A DNA stretch of 64,000 nt from Taklimakanibacter albus (GTDB taxonomy: Bacteria; Pseudomonadota; Alphaproteobacteria; Rhizobiales; Aestuariivirgaceae). The stretch covers positions 2,224,961-2,288,960 of the forward strand of contig NZ_JAENHL010000008.1 of the NCBI RefSeq assembly GCF_016595235.1, given 5' to 3'. Positions 15,302-25,568 of this stretch are shown one piece after another. A model generated the notes under the pieces. The model was not told the DNA's origin. It saw nothing but the letters and a program-made list of their open reading frames with translations, and ran no database searches. The position numbers and the translations under genes are program-made. Numbering within the stretch: position 1 is the first letter of the stretch; each line of letters opens with the position of its first letter.

Positions 15302-17272
15302 CTACTCCAATCCAATCCGCCTAGCGCCCTGGCGGAACAGGCTTTCGACATCGGCGGGAAACTGGAAGGTCGTTCGGAAATCCTCGAAGCCATAAGAAGG
15401 CAGCGTGCGGCGGACCGCGGCGGCGAAGACGCGGCCCTCCTCGATGCGGCCGGCGAGCGCCAGGCAATAAGCGGCGATCGCCTGGATGGTGGCATGGGCA
15501 TTGGGCCGTCCCGCCGCCTTGAGCGCCCACTCCGCCGCTTCCTCGAATTCGCCCAATCGGACATGCGCGAGCGCCCGCGTCCCCAGCATGCCGAATAGCA
15601 AGGGATCAAACGGGCTCAGGCTGCGCGAATGATCGGATGAGCCGATCGCCTCGCGCGGATCGCCCGACTGGCAGCCGACGAAAGACAGCGCGTAATGGCC
15701 GAGCGCGAAGCTCGGGCTGAGCGCCACCGCCTGGCGCAATTCGACCATCGCATCGTCGCGTCCGCCTTTGAGCCACAGCGCGCGCCCCATGGCCCAATGC
15801 GCCGCCGGATCATGCTCATCGGCGATGAGCCCCTGGCCCGCCGCTTTGTAAGCGAGCTCGCTTTCACTTTTGCGGTCGGCCCAACGCTGGAAGGCACTTT
15901 GCCAATGGGTGAAAGAGAGACCGGCATAAGCGCGCGAATAGGCAGGATCGAGCGTCACCGCCGTCTCGAAGAAATGGCGCGCCTGGTCGTTCTCGTCCTT
16001 GGTGAAGCGATACATATGCCAGAGGCCACGATGATAGGCCTCCCAGGCATCGAGCGAGGCGGGCGGCTTCAGCACCGCGCGGCCGCGCTCGGCGGCCTCG
16101 ATCTCACCGGCGATCGCCGAAACGATCCGCGCGCCGATTTCCTCGAGCACGAGAAACGTGTCTTCGCGGGCTTCATCGAATACTTCCGTCCAGACGATCC
16201 TGGCATTGCGCGTCTCGGCGAGCTCGATCGTCACGACGAGGCGGTCCGAGCGCCGGCTGAGCGTTCCGCTCGCGACATAGTCGGCTTCGAGACGGCGGCC
16301 CGCTTCCACCGGCTCGACGCCGCGCTCGGCCAGGACCGCCACCGAGCCGCGGGCAATGACGGCGAAACTGCGCAATTTGGCGAGCCTGGTAATGATGTCC
16401 TGGGTGAGGCCGTCACTCTTCGCCTCGCCGATGAAAGGCATGATCGCCAGCGCGCGGCGGCGTTGAGCACTGGGCTCGGGCGGCGGGGTGGTATCCATCC
16501 GCACCGACGGCATGGCGCCTGTCCTGATGCGCCGCCATTCCTCGCGCAATGTGCCGGCATCCATGCCCTCGGTATCGAAACGGCGCACCGTCGCCGCCAG
16601 ATGCTCGTCAGCTTCCTGGAGACGGCCCCGCGCGGCAAGGGCCGCGAGCAAACTCAGATGGGCACGCCGGTCGAAGGGCGCGAGCGCGATCCATTTCTCG
16701 AGGCTGACGAAGATCTTGTCATCCGATCCGTCCGAACATGCCACGAGATGTTCGAGCACCGCCACATGCCAGGCCCGGAAGCGCCGGCGCTGCGCCATCA
16801 GCCAGGCGGCGAAATCCGGACAGCGGTCAACCTCCAGCCCCTCGAGAAAATCGCCGGTGAACAATGCCGAAAGCGCGCCGAGCCGCGAGGCCCCGAGCTT
16901 CTCCAGTCCCGTGGCGATGGCAGTGGAGATCTCTGCGACATCGACGGTACACCCATTGAGATCAAGCGCGACCTTGTCATCCGCCGTCACCACCCGCTCG
17001 CGGCCCGCCGCGTCGAGAAGACCGCGCAGCTTGCTCAGGCACCACCGCAACTCGCCGCGCGGATCATTCGGCACATCCCAGAGCAGCTCGCAGAGAAAGG
17101 CGCGGCCGACGGGTTGCGGCGCCACTGTCAGATAGGCCAGCAGCGCCCTGAGCTTGCGCGAGGCCGGAAGCGCACAAGCCACGTCCTTGCGGCTGACGGC
17201 CAGCGGCCCCAGCAGCCTGAGCCTCAGCGGCTCGTCATGGCCGGGCAGAGCGGATTCCATGAGCGTTTCCAC
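15302..17272 (-). CDS. BTAD/SARP-like transcriptional regulator with TolB-like and TPR regions
   Basis: A 656-residue cytoplasmic regulator. Residues about 15-105 form an OmpR-like winged helix ([34 protein letters not shown]), and about 110-255 a bacterial transcriptional activator domain ([31 protein letters not shown]). After a linker comes a TolB-N-like beta domain ([10 protein letters not shown] and [11 protein letters not shown], about 275-395), then TPR-like helices to the end ([39 protein letters not shown]). This layout resembles adenylate-cyclase-associated and CadC/SARP mixed regulators. It is divergent from the methyltransferase/decarboxylase pair, its likely target. An alternative start is Met5. 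Confidence 0.85.
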   Translation of the reverse strand: METLMESALPGHDEPLRLRLLGPLAVSRKDVACALPASRKLRALLAYLTVAPQPVGRAFLCELLWDVPNDPRGELRWCLSKLRGLLDAAGRERVVTADDKVALDLNGCTVDVAEISTAIATGLEKLGASRLGALSALFTGDFLEGLEVDRCPDFAAWLMAQRRRFRAWHVAVLEHLVACSDGSDDKIFVSLEKWIALAPFDRRAHLSLLAALAARGRLQEADEHLAATVRRFDTEGMDAGTLREEWRRIRTGAMPSVRMDTTPPPEPSAQRRRALAIMPFIGEAKSDGLTQDIITRLAKLRSFAVIARGSVAVLAERGVEPVEAGRRLEADYVASGTLSRRSDRLVVTIELAETRNARIVWTEVFDEAREDTFLVLEEIGARIVSAIAGEIEAAERGRAVLKPPASLDAWEAYHRGLWHMYRFTKDENDQARHFFETAVTLDPAYSRAYAGLSFTHWQSAFQRWADRKSESELAYKAAGQGLIADEHDPAAHWAMGRALWLKGGRDDAMVELRQAVALSPSFALGHYALSFVGCQSGDPREAIGSSDHSRSLSPFDPLLFGMLGTRALAHVRLGEFEEAAEWALKAAGRPNAHATIQAIAAYCLALAGRIEEGRVFAAAVRRTLPSYGFEDFRTTFQFPADVESLFRQGARRIGLE

Positions 17273-17350
17273 GCTTCCTCCAACGTCTGCGCCCTCGCTG
17301 ACATCCTATCATCATCGTGGCGAGGGCGCATCTTTCAGCAGGAGCACACA

Positions 17351-18112
17351 ATGGCAGGTTTCATCGCCCTTCTTTATGGCGCCATCGCCTATGCGATTTT
17401 CCTCGGCACATTTCTTTATGCCATATGTTTCGTCGGCAACATCATCGTACCCAAGACGATCGACAGCGGCCTCGCGGGGCCTGTATCCGAGGCGCTCATC
17501 GTCAATGTGCTGCTGCTCGGTCTGTTCGCCGCACAGCACAGCATCATGGCGCGTCCCGCTTTCAAGCGCATCTGGACGAAACTGGTGCCTCACTCGGTCG
17601 AGCGCAGCACCTATGTGCTGTTCGCCAGCCTCGTCCTGGCGCTGCTCCTGTGGCAGTGGCGGCCAATGCCCGACATCGTGTGGCAGGTCGAGAACCCCAT
17701 AGGAATAGCGGCTTTGCACGGCATCTTTTGGCTCGGCTGGGGCATCCTGCTGCTCAGCACCTTCCTCATCAATCACTTCGACCTGTTCGGGCTCGCGCAA
17801 GTCTGGGCGCGGCTGCGCCGCCAGAAACTGCCGGCGCCCGAATTTCACACGCCCCTGTTCTACAAATGGGTTCGTCATCCGCTTTATGTCGGCTTTCTGC
17901 TCGCCTTCTGGGCGGCGCCAACCATGACGGTCGGCCATCTCCTGTTTTCGCTGGCGACCACCGGCTACATCCTTCTCGGCATCTTTCTCGAAGAGCGCGA
18001 TCTCATCGCAGTCTTCGGCGACAGATACCGGACCTATCGCCGCGACGTAGGCATGCTCTTCCCGCGCCCGGCACTCAAGCAAAAACAGGCGCCGGAAAAG
18101 CAGCCCCGGTAA
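17351..18112 (+). CDS. mddA: Methanethiol S-methyltransferase-like membrane protein (MddA/NnrU family)
   Basis: A 253-residue integral membrane protein with about five to six hydrophobic helices. It belongs to the isoprenylcysteine methyltransferase/NnrU superfamily and resembles MddA, which methylates methanethiol with S-adenosylmethionine to make dimethyl sulfide. The cofactor-binding C-terminal half contains [19 protein letters not shown] and [19 protein letters not shown], which follow the family pattern RHPxYxG to EExxL..FG..Y..Y. ATG 17351 follows AGGAGCACACA; the open frame extending far upstream is antisense to the regulator gene. The decarboxylase gene follows 35 bases on. NnrU proper is shorter, so MddA is the better call. 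Confidence 0.78.
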   Translation: MAGFIALLYGAIAYAIFLGTFLYAICFVGNIIVPKTIDSGLAGPVSEALIVNVLLLGLFAAQHSIMARPAFKRIWTKLVPHSVERSTYVLFASLVLALLLWQWRPMPDIVWQVENPIGIAALHGIFWLGWGILLLSTFLINHFDLFGLAQVWARLRRQKLPAPEFHTPLFYKWVRHPLYVGFLLAFWAAPTMTVGHLLFSLATTGYILLGIFLEERDLIAVFGDRYRTYRRDVGMLFPRPALKQKQAPEKQPR

Positions 18113-18147
18113 ATTTCAAAGAGCGCGTTGCGCGGAAGGAAAAGAAG

Positions 18148-19626
18148 ATGAGACTCATGCGCAACGCAGCTGCGACGGCGCGCCGAGAGGAGACGCTCGA
18201 CCCTGAAGACTGGGCGACGCTCAAGGCTCTGTCGCACCGCATCGTCGATGATTCGGTTGCTTATCTGCGCGACATCCACGAGCGCCCCTCCTGGCGCCCG
18301 ATGCCGGAGGATGTGAAGGCGTTCTTCACCGGTCCGATGCCGCGCAAGCCCCAAGAACTCGATCGCATCTATCGCGATGTGACGGAGAAACTGATGCCCT
18401 ATCCGATGGGCAACAATCATCCGCGCTTCTGGTCCTGGTATATGGGCGCCGGCAATTACACCGGCGCGCTCGGCGATTTTCTCGCCGCGATCCAAGGCTC
18501 CAATCTGGGCGGCGGCAATCACGCCGCCGCCCTTCTCGACCAGCAGGTGGTGAATTGGTGCAAGGAGATCGTGGGCTTTCCGGTCTCGGCCAGCGGCACG
18601 CTGACGAATGGCGGCTCGGAAGCCAATCTCCTGGCGCTCACCGTGGCGCGCAATGTCAAAGCCGGCGTCGATATCCGCGAGCATGGCATCGCGGCTATCG
18701 AAAAGCCGTTGCGCTTCTATGCATCGGACCAGGTGCATAGCTGCCATCGCAAGGCGGTGGAAACTTTGGGGCTCGGCAACCGCGCTCTGCGCCGCATCCC
18801 CACGAACAAGGATTTCACGATCGACATCACGGCGCTGCGCCAGGCAATCGCCAAGGATCGCGCCAAGGGTTTCAAACCCGCCTGTCTCATCGCCACCGCC
18901 GGCACTGTCAATACCGGCGCCATCGATGATCTTCACGCGCTCGCCGACCTCGCCCAGGCGGAAGATCTCTGGTTCCATGTCGATGGCTGCATCGGCGCCT
19001 TGATGGCGATCGCGCCTGAGAATGCCTATCGCGTTTCTGGTCTCGAGCGTGCCCAGTCGCTCGCCTTCGATCCGCATAAGGGCCTGCATGCACCGTTCGA
19101 GGCGGGTTGCGTCCTGTTCAAGAACGCGGCAGCGCATCGCGCCGCCTTTGCGGTGACGCCGGAATATCTCGAAACCATGCCGCGCGGCCTCGCCGCCGGC
19201 GCCTGGCTGCATGAATATGGCCTGCAGACCTCACGCGGTTTCCGGGCGCTCAAGATCTGGCTGGCGCTGCGCGAGCACGGTATCGAGAAATTCGGCCGCC
19301 TGATCGATCAGGCCATTGCACAGGCGCAGTATCTGAGCCGGCGCATCGCCCAGGAGCCACGCCTCGAGCTGCTGTCGCCCGCCACGATCAATATCCTGTG
19401 CTTCCGCTACCGGCCGGCACAGGCGAAGACCGCCGACGCGCTCAAGGGGCTCAATATCGAGATCATGCTCAGGCTGCAGGAACAGGGCATCGCCACCTTG
19501 TCCGACACGACGATCAACGGCCAGCATTGTCTCAGGGTGGCGATCAGCAATCACCGCACCCGCACGAGCGATCTCGACCTTTTGCTCAGCGAGCTTCTGC
19601 GTGTCGGCGCCGAGCTCACCTCATGA
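18148..19626 (+). CDS. PLP-dependent group II decarboxylase
   Basis: A 492-residue enzyme of the aromatic-L-amino-acid/glutamate decarboxylase group. ATG 18148 follows GGAAAAGAAG. Key features are GTLTNGGSEANLLAL (150-164), the ring-stacking His region VHSCHRKAVE (His197/His200), ATAGTVNTGAID (249-260), HVDGCIG with Asp279, and the PLP lysine Lys311 in FDPHKGLHAPFEAG. The lysine context DPHKGL and HVDGCIG differ from the common HKW and HVDAAYGG forms, so the substrate may not be tyrosine, DOPA or tryptophan. It pairs with the upstream methyltransferase. Its last six bases overlap the convergent RND pump gene. Confidence 0.85.
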   Translation: MRLMRNAAATARREETLDPEDWATLKALSHRIVDDSVAYLRDIHERPSWRPMPEDVKAFFTGPMPRKPQELDRIYRDVTEKLMPYPMGNNHPRFWSWYMGAGNYTGALGDFLAAIQGSNLGGGNHAAALLDQQVVNWCKEIVGFPVSASGTLTNGGSEANLLALTVARNVKAGVDIREHGIAAIEKPLRFYASDQVHSCHRKAVETLGLGNRALRRIPTNKDFTIDITALRQAIAKDRAKGFKPACLIATAGTVNTGAIDDLHALADLAQAEDLWFHVDGCIGALMAIAPENAYRVSGLERAQSLAFDPHKGLHAPFEAGCVLFKNAAAHRAAFAVTPEYLETMPRGLAAGAWLHEYGLQTSRGFRALKIWLALREHGIEKFGRLIDQAIAQAQYLSRRIAQEPRLELLSPATINILCFRYRPAQAKTADALKGLNIEIMLRLQEQGIATLSDTTINGQHCLRVAISNHRTRTSDLDLLLSELLRVGAELTS

Positions 19627-22600
19627 GGCCATCAAACGCTGCAAGGCCGGCACTCTCTCAGGCCGGCGCCCTGCGAACAGCCGGTCGAGCGCCACATAGA
19701 CGACGGGCGTCGAGAACAGCGTGAGGAGCTGGCTGACCGCCAGGCCACCGACCACCGCGACACCCAGAGGCTGGCGTAATTCGGCGCCGGTGCCGAAAGC
19801 CAGCATCAGCGGAATGGCCGCCAGCATCGCGGCGATCGTCGTCATGATGATGGGACGGAAACGCGCCAGCGCCGCCTCGTAGATCGCGGTCTCGGCATCG
19901 AGGCCGCGCTCGCGCCTGGCGGCAAGGGCGAAATCGACCATCAGGATGCCGTTCTTCTTGACGATGCCGATGAGCAGAATGACGCCGATCAGCGCCATCA
20001 CCGAGAAATCGAGCTGCCACAGCCAGAGCAGGAGAAGCGCGCCGAGGCCGGCGGAAGGCAGCGTCGACAGGATGGTGAGCGGGGTCGAGAAGCTCTCATA
20101 GAGAATGCCGAGAATGATATAGACCGCGATCAGCGCCGCCAGCACCAGCCAGGGCTGGCTGGCGAGCGACTGCTCGAAGGCCTGCGCCGTGCCCTGGGCG
20201 CGGCCGGTGAGCGAGGCCGGCATGCCGATCTCGGCTTTCAGCCGCTCGATCGCGGTCAAGGCGTCGCCCAACGCGACATCGGCGGGAAGATTGAAGGAGA
20301 TATTGGCGGCCGGCGACTGGGCGCTGCGGATGATGGTGAGCGGGCCGGCGCTTTGCGGCTCGAATTTGGCCACCGCCGACAAGGGCACCATGCCGCCGGT
20401 CTGCGGCGAGCGCAGGAAGATCGAATCCAGGCTCGACACACGGGCGAAATAGGCCGGGTCCACCTCGATCACGATATTATACTGGCTGACCTGCGTCTGA
20501 TATTCACCGATCTGGCGCTGGCCGAAAGCGTCGTACAGCGCCTGGTCGACGGCATCGACGGTGAGGCCGAAGCGCGCCGCAGCGGCGCGGTCGATGGTGA
20601 TCGCCTGCATGCGGGCGCCGAGCTGCATGTCATGGCGCACATCGCGGAAGGTGGGTGATTGGGTCATCGCCTGGGTCAGGCGCTCGGTCCACAAAGCCAG
20701 CTCGCTTTGGTCATAGGAACTCACGACATAATTATACTGCGCGGCGCCGCCGCCGACACCGACATTGATGTCCTGGGCTGAACGGAACTGAACGGCGATG
20801 CCGGTGATGGCGGCGAGCTTCGGGCGCAAGCGGGCGATGAAACCCTCGGCCGAAACATCGCGGTCGGAGCGGTCTTTCAGCACCACCCACAGGCGGCCAT
20901 TGGCGAGCGAGGCGCTGCCGCCGGTGCGGCCGATCGCCATGCTGAAATCCTGGACGGCCGGATCCGCCTTGACGATGTCGGCGATGGCGAGATGCTTCTT
21001 GCGCATCTCGGTGTAGGAGATGTCCTCGGGCGCGATCGTCGTGCCGAAGATGAAGGCCGTGTCCTGAAGCGGGAAGAAACCCTTGGGGATCATAACATAG
21101 CCCGCCCCCGTCACCGCCACCGTGGCGAAGAAGCCCGCCAGCATCAGGCCCTTATGGCGCAGCGAGAAGCGCAGGCCGCCGGCATAGACATCGAGCAGGC
21201 GATCGGCGAGGCCGCGCCGCTTGTGGCCGGTGTTCCCATGTTTCGGGGCGCGCATGAATTTCGCGCACAGCATCGGCGCCAGAGTGAGCGAGACCACCAC
21301 CGAGATCAGCAGCGAGATGGTCACGGTCAGCGAAAATTCGCGGAACAGCCGGCCGATGATGCCGCTCATGAACAACATGGGGATGAAGGCGGCGATGAGA
21401 GAGAAAGTGATCGATACGACCGTGAAGCCGATCTCGCGGACACCTTTCAATGCCGCCGTGACGGCCGTCTCGCCCTTCTCCATATGGCGATGGATGTTCT
21501 CGACCACGACGATCGCGTCGTCGACGACGAAGCCGATGGCGATGATGAGGGCGACGAGCGTGAGATTGTTGAGGCTGAAACCCAATACATACATGGCGGC
21601 GAAGCTCGCCACCACCGAGATGGCGAGAACCACGGCGACGATCGCCGTCGCCGCCACCTGGCGCAGGAAGAAACCCATGACGGCGATGACGAGAAAGAAG
21701 GTGACGATCAGCGTCAGCTCGACTTCCTCCAATGAAGACCTGATGGTGCGCGTCCGGTCGTTCAGGACCTTCACCTCGATATCGGGCGGCAGATCGGCGG
21801 TGAGGCGTGGCAGCGCGGCGCGGATCGCATCGGCGATGGCGACGACATTGGCGCCGGGCTGGCGCATGATGACGAGCCCCAGGCCCGGCTCGCCGCTCGG
21901 AAAGGCGGCGACATAGGCATCTTCCGGCCCCGTCACCACCCGCGCCACATCGCCGACCTTGACCGGGGCGCCATTGCGCCAGGCGACGACGATCTCGCTG
22001 TAGGCCTCGGGTGTGAAGAGCTGGTCATTGGTGGCGAGCGTCGCGACGGTATCGCGTCCATAGACGGCGCCCTTGGCCAGATTGACATTGGCGCCCTGCA
22101 CGGCGGCGCGCAGATCGGCGGTGGTGAGACCATATCCCGCCAGACGGTCTGGCTCGGCCTGGATGCGGATTGCCGGCTTCTGCTGGCCGGCAATGGTGAC
22201 CTGCGCCACGCCGTCGATCAGGCTGATGCGGCGGGCGAGCCGCGTCTCGGCGATATCGCTGAGCTCGGTCAAAGGCAGGCTCGGCGACTTGACGCTCAGG
22301 ATCAGCACCGGTGAATCGGTGGGATTGATCTTGCGCCAGGTCGGCAGGTTCGGCATGTCGCCCGGCAGCCGTCCCGCCACGCTGTTGATCGCCGCCTGGA
22401 CCTCCTGGGCGGCGACATCGATGTCGCGCTCGAGGACGAACTGAATGTTGATCGAGGTCGAGCCCAGTGCGCTGGTCGAGGTCATCTCGGTGATGCCGGC
22501 AATGCCGGTGAAGGCGGTCTCGAGCGGCGTCGCCACCGCCGCCGCCATCGTCTCCGGGCTGGCGCCCGGCAGAGTCGCGCTGACCTGGAGGGTCGGAAAA

Positions 22601-22746
22601 TCCACTTCCGGCAACGGCGAAACGGCCAGATTGGGAAAGGCGGCAATGCCGAGCAGCAAGGTGGCGATAGCCATCAAGGCGGTGGCCACCGGACGCCGGA
22701 TGAACCAGGCCGACAGGCCGCCTGGCGCTTCTTCACGATCACTCAT
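19621..22746 (-). CDS. RND multidrug efflux permease, MdtB/MdtC-like
   Basis: A 1041-residue inner-membrane drug/proton antiporter of the HAE-1 RND family. An N-terminal helix (RPVATALMAIATLLLG) is followed by porter-domain motifs GASPETMA and NPTDSPVLILSV, the latter typical of MdtB/MdtC relatives. The proton-relay helix has the paired aspartates in IGFVVDDAIVVVEN (about residues 405-420). A large central loop and a repeat of the 12-helix plan follow (second half with GVILLIGIVKKNGILMVDFA). It starts 3 bases after the adaptor gene, so the two form a unit. No outer-membrane channel gene is adjacent; a shared TolC-type channel is likely. Confidence 0.93.
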   Translation of the reverse strand: MSDREEAPGGLSAWFIRRPVATALMAIATLLLGIAAFPNLAVSPLPEVDFPTLQVSATLPGASPETMAAAVATPLETAFTGIAGITEMTSTSALGSTSINIQFVLERDIDVAAQEVQAAINSVAGRLPGDMPNLPTWRKINPTDSPVLILSVKSPSLPLTELSDIAETRLARRISLIDGVAQVTIAGQQKPAIRIQAEPDRLAGYGLTTADLRAAVQGANVNLAKGAVYGRDTVATLATNDQLFTPEAYSEIVVAWRNGAPVKVGDVARVVTGPEDAYVAAFPSGEPGLGLVIMRQPGANVVAIADAIRAALPRLTADLPPDIEVKVLNDRTRTIRSSLEEVELTLIVTFFLVIAVMGFFLRQVAATAIVAVVLAISVVASFAAMYVLGFSLNNLTLVALIIAIGFVVDDAIVVVENIHRHMEKGETAVTAALKGVREIGFTVVSITFSLIAAFIPMLFMSGIIGRLFREFSLTVTISLLISVVVSLTLAPMLCAKFMRAPKHGNTGHKRRGLADRLLDVYAGGLRFSLRHKGLMLAGFFATVAVTGAGYVMIPKGFFPLQDTAFIFGTTIAPEDISYTEMRKKHLAIADIVKADPAVQDFSMAIGRTGGSASLANGRLWVVLKDRSDRDVSAEGFIARLRPKLAAITGIAVQFRSAQDINVGVGGGAAQYNYVVSSYDQSELALWTERLTQAMTQSPTFRDVRHDMQLGARMQAITIDRAAAARFGLTVDAVDQALYDAFGQRQIGEYQTQVSQYNIVIEVDPAYFARVSSLDSIFLRSPQTGGMVPLSAVAKFEPQSAGPLTIIRSAQSPAANISFNLPADVALGDALTAIERLKAEIGMPASLTGRAQGTAQAFEQSLASQPWLVLAALIAVYIILGILYESFSTPLTILSTLPSAGLGALLLLWLWQLDFSVMALIGVILLIGIVKKNGILMVDFALAARRERGLDAETAIYEAALARFRPIIMTTIAAMLAAIPLMLAFGTGAELRQPLGVAVVGGLAVSQLLTLFSTPVVYVALDRLFAGRRPERVPALQRLMAS

Positions 22747-22749
22747 TCG

Positions 22750-23982
22750 TCACTGCCGCGAAATGATGGTCTGCTGCGCGGTGCGGGCGGGCTGATCGGG
22801 CTTTGGCGCCTCGGTCGTGGCGACCGTCGCACCGGGCCTCAGGCGCGAATAGCCGTCGATCACGATCGCATCACCCGACGCCACGCCGGTCGCAACGACG
22901 GCAAGGTCGTCATTGCTGTAGCCGATGGTGACCGGAACGCGCTCGGCCTGGCCGTTGGCTACCCGATATACGAAATCGCCCTCGACACCGGGCCGCACCG
23001 CGAGCTTCGGCACCACGACGGCGTCCGCGCTGACGCCGGTCGCGATCCTGACCGACACGAAAGCGCCGGGCGTCATTTTCTCGGCGCCATTGGCGAAGAC
23101 GGCGCGCACGCGCGCGGTACCGGTCGTCGTGTCGATCTGATTGTCGAAAGACGTGATCTCACCCTCGGCGAGCTGCGCCGCCGAGGCACGATCGATGATC
23201 TCCACCGCTTTGCCGCCCGGCTCATCGGCATGATCGCGCATGGCGGCAAAGACCTGCTGCGGCACGGCGAAGACGACCGACAAGGGATCGACCTGGGTGA
23301 TCGACACGATGCCGCTGGCGTCCGCCTGGCGCACGAGATTGCCGGGATCGACCTGGCGCATGCCGATGCGCCCGTCGATCGGCGAGACGATCTCGGTATA
23401 AGAGACATTCACTTGGGCCGCCTCGACATTGGCTTCGTTGAGCGCCACCGCCGCCTTGAGCTGATCGACCGCGGCGGTCTGCTGATCGACCACTTGCTGC
23501 GAGCCGGCATTCTTCTGCAGCAGCGTGCGGGCGCGGGTGAGATCGAGCTCGGCGGCGCGCAATTGCGCCTGATCGCGCGCGAGCTGCGCCTGTGCCGCGG
23601 CAAGTGCCGCGCGCAAAGCACGATCGTCGATCCGCGCCAGGACCTGGCCGCGGCGGACGAAATCACCTTCCTTGAACAGCACGTCCGTCAATATGCCATC
23701 GACCTGGGCACGCAAGATGACGGCCTGCAGCGGCTGCAAGGTACCGACGAACTCGATGACATGCGGCACGTCGCGTGTCTCGGCGAGGCGGGTGACCACC
23801 GGCACCGGCGGCGGTGCGGCCCGAGGCGTCTGAGCCTGACCTTCCGTCCGGTAGACGGCACCGGCGGTGCCGAGAAGCAGGAGCGCGGCAAGACTTACCG
23901 TGATCGTGATCACACGTGCCCGTGAGCGACGCGGCGCCGGGTGCGCTGATGAACTGGACAAACCCATTTCTTCCTCACTCAA
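22750..23982 (-). CDS. RND efflux periplasmic adaptor (membrane fusion) protein, MdtA-like
   Basis: A 410-residue HlyD/MdtA-type adaptor linking the RND pump to an outer-membrane channel. It has an N-terminal signal anchor (about 20-45, ITITVSLAALLLLGTAGAV). Next come a lipoyl-like half motif (VEFVGTLQPLQAVILRAQVDG, ILTDVLFKEGDFVRRGQVLARID), an alanine/glutamine-rich coiled-coil hairpin (about 105-175) and the beta-barrel (SPIDGRIGMRQVDPGNLV). ATG 23982 gives the expected N-terminus; Met6 is an alternative. It is first in the pump operon, 125 bases downstream of the histidine kinase gene on the same strand. Confidence 0.92.
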   Translation of the reverse strand: MSEEEMGLSSSSAHPAPRRSRARVITITVSLAALLLLGTAGAVYRTEGQAQTPRAAPPPVPVVTRLAETRDVPHVIEFVGTLQPLQAVILRAQVDGILTDVLFKEGDFVRRGQVLARIDDRALRAALAAAQAQLARDQAQLRAAELDLTRARTLLQKNAGSQQVVDQQTAAVDQLKAAVALNEANVEAAQVNVSYTEIVSPIDGRIGMRQVDPGNLVRQADASGIVSITQVDPLSVVFAVPQQVFAAMRDHADEPGGKAVEIIDRASAAQLAEGEITSFDNQIDTTTGTARVRAVFANGAEKMTPGAFVSVRIATGVSADAVVVPKLAVRPGVEGDFVYRVANGQAERVPVTIGYSNDDLAVVATGVASGDAIVIDGYSRLRPGATVATTEAPKPDQPARTAQQTIISRQ

Positions 23983-24107
23983 AAATGCGCATTCCCGACA
24001 GGGTGAGCGCGTCTCTCATAGAACAGATCGCGGCTAAGAGAGTGAGCGGAAAAATGTATCAGCCTGTGGCAGAGTCCCTCATCGCGACAGAGCGCGACAA
24101 AGATGAC

Positions 24108-25568
24108 TCACGCGGCGTCGCGCAGATGCGCGCGCATGTCGATCAGCGGCAAGGTGACGATCGCGCGCAGACCGCCTTCGTGATTGACCAGACGGATGTC
24201 GCCGCCGTGATTGCGGATGATGTTGCGCGCGATGGAGAGGCCGAGGCCGACGCCGCCGGTCTCCTGGTTGCGCGAATCCTCGAGGCGGAAGAACGGCATG
24301 AAGACCTGCTCGGCCATGTTGGCGGGGATGCCGGGTCCGTCATCCTCGATGACGATATCGATGCCGTCGCTCTGCGTCGCCACGCTGATGCGGGCCCTTT
24401 TGCCGTAACGCGTGGCGTTCTCGACGAGATTGCGCAAGGCGCGGCGCAGCGAATCGGGGCGGCAGCGATAGCTGATCTTCAGGCCGTTATTGAAGGTGAC
24501 GTCATGGCCCATATCGGCGAGATCGTCGGAGAGGCTCTGGATCAGCGCGGTCAAATCGACGGACCGTGTTTCCTCGGCCGCCGAATCTTCCCGGGCGAAG
24601 GAAAGCGTAGCCTCGGTCATCTTCTGCATCTCGTCGATCGTGGCCAGCATTTTCTCACGCATCTCGTCGTCATTGACGAATTCGGCGCGCAATCTGAGCG
24701 AGGTGATCGGCGTGCGCAGATCATGGCCGATGGCGGCGAGCAAACGGGTGCGGTCGGCAATGAAGCGCTGCAGACGCTCCTGCATGCGGTTGAAGGCCTG
24801 GGCGGTATGACGGACGTCATAGGGACCGGTTTCGGGCAAAAGCGTCACCGTCTCGCCACGGCCCAGCGCCTCGGCGGCGGCGGCCATGCGGCGCATCGGG
24901 CGGGTGATGCCGCGGGTCGCGATCATGAGTAGGATGGCGAGAAGGGCCGCGGTGACGGCGACGCTCCAGACATGGAATGTCCAGAATTGCTCCTTCCACG
25001 GCTTGGCGAAGGCGATATTGAGCCAGCGGCCATCATCATCGAGCTTGAGCGACATGCCGATGGCATTGGCCTTCTCGATCTTATCGGGCTTGGTACTATC
25101 GAGGCAAACAAACTTGACGATGCGGGGAGATTTCCACTCTTCCTTATTGGGCGCGATCCACACGGAATTCGCGGGCGTGATCTTCTTGATATCCTCATGG
25201 AAGGCCGCCTCGAGCGACTTGGCGACGGTCACGGCCGACTCGGTCGAGGAGAAAGGCTGGACCAGCCGGCTCCAGGCATCCCGGCGCCAGGCGGCCGCAT
25301 CGGTGGGCTCCCCTTCCGACACCCAGAAACGGGAATTGAGCGTGTTGTTGGTGTGCAGGATGTCGCCGGCAAGCGACGGCGGGGTCGCCTCGATCAGCCG
25401 GGCGACGGTCTCGGCCTGGCTCAGCAATTCCTCGCGATAGGCGGCGCGGATCGCCTTGTCGCGCTCGTCCCGCGAGAACAGGAGACCGATCGCCTGCGAA
25501 ACAATAAGCGCAACGATCGCCAGGCAGACGAACTGCGTGGCGATGCTCATATCCCAGAAACGCTTCAT
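24108..25568 (-). CDS. Sensor histidine kinase (EnvZ-like)
   Basis: A 486-residue inner-membrane kinase. ATG at 25568 overlaps the response regulator stop (ATGA) and opens the first membrane helix (about 10-30). A periplasmic sensor region (about 31-198) and second helix (about 200-218) follow, then a HAMP segment (ITRPMRRMAAAAEALGRGE, 221-239). The phosphoacceptor His282 is in AAIGHDLRTPITSLRLRAE. Next come the N box (RRALRNLVENATRYGKRA) and G boxes (DDGPGIP, GGVGLGLSIARNI). With its regulator it lies directly upstream of the pump operon in the same direction, so pump control is likely. The sensed signal is unknown. Confidence 0.93.
   Translation of the reverse strand: MKRFWDMSIATQFVCLAIVALIVSQAIGLLFSRDERDKAIRAAYREELLSQAETVARLIEATPPSLAGDILHTNNTLNSRFWVSEGEPTDAAAWRRDAWSRLVQPFSSTESAVTVAKSLEAAFHEDIKKITPANSVWIAPNKEEWKSPRIVKFVCLDSTKPDKIEKANAIGMSLKLDDDGRWLNIAFAKPWKEQFWTFHVWSVAVTAALLAILLMIATRGITRPMRRMAAAAEALGRGETVTLLPETGPYDVRHTAQAFNRMQERLQRFIADRTRLLAAIGHDLRTPITSLRLRAEFVNDDEMREKMLATIDEMQKMTEATLSFAREDSAAEETRSVDLTALIQSLSDDLADMGHDVTFNNGLKISYRCRPDSLRRALRNLVENATRYGKRARISVATQSDGIDIVIEDDGPGIPANMAEQVFMPFFRLEDSRNQETGGVGLGLSIARNIIRNHGGDIRLVNHEGGLRAIVTLPLIDMRAHLRDAA

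Noticed and set aside
15695-17350. Long in-frame extension upstream of the MddA-like gene.
   Set aside because: The extension is antisense to the BTAD regulator. The family N-terminus and ribosome site place the start at 17351.
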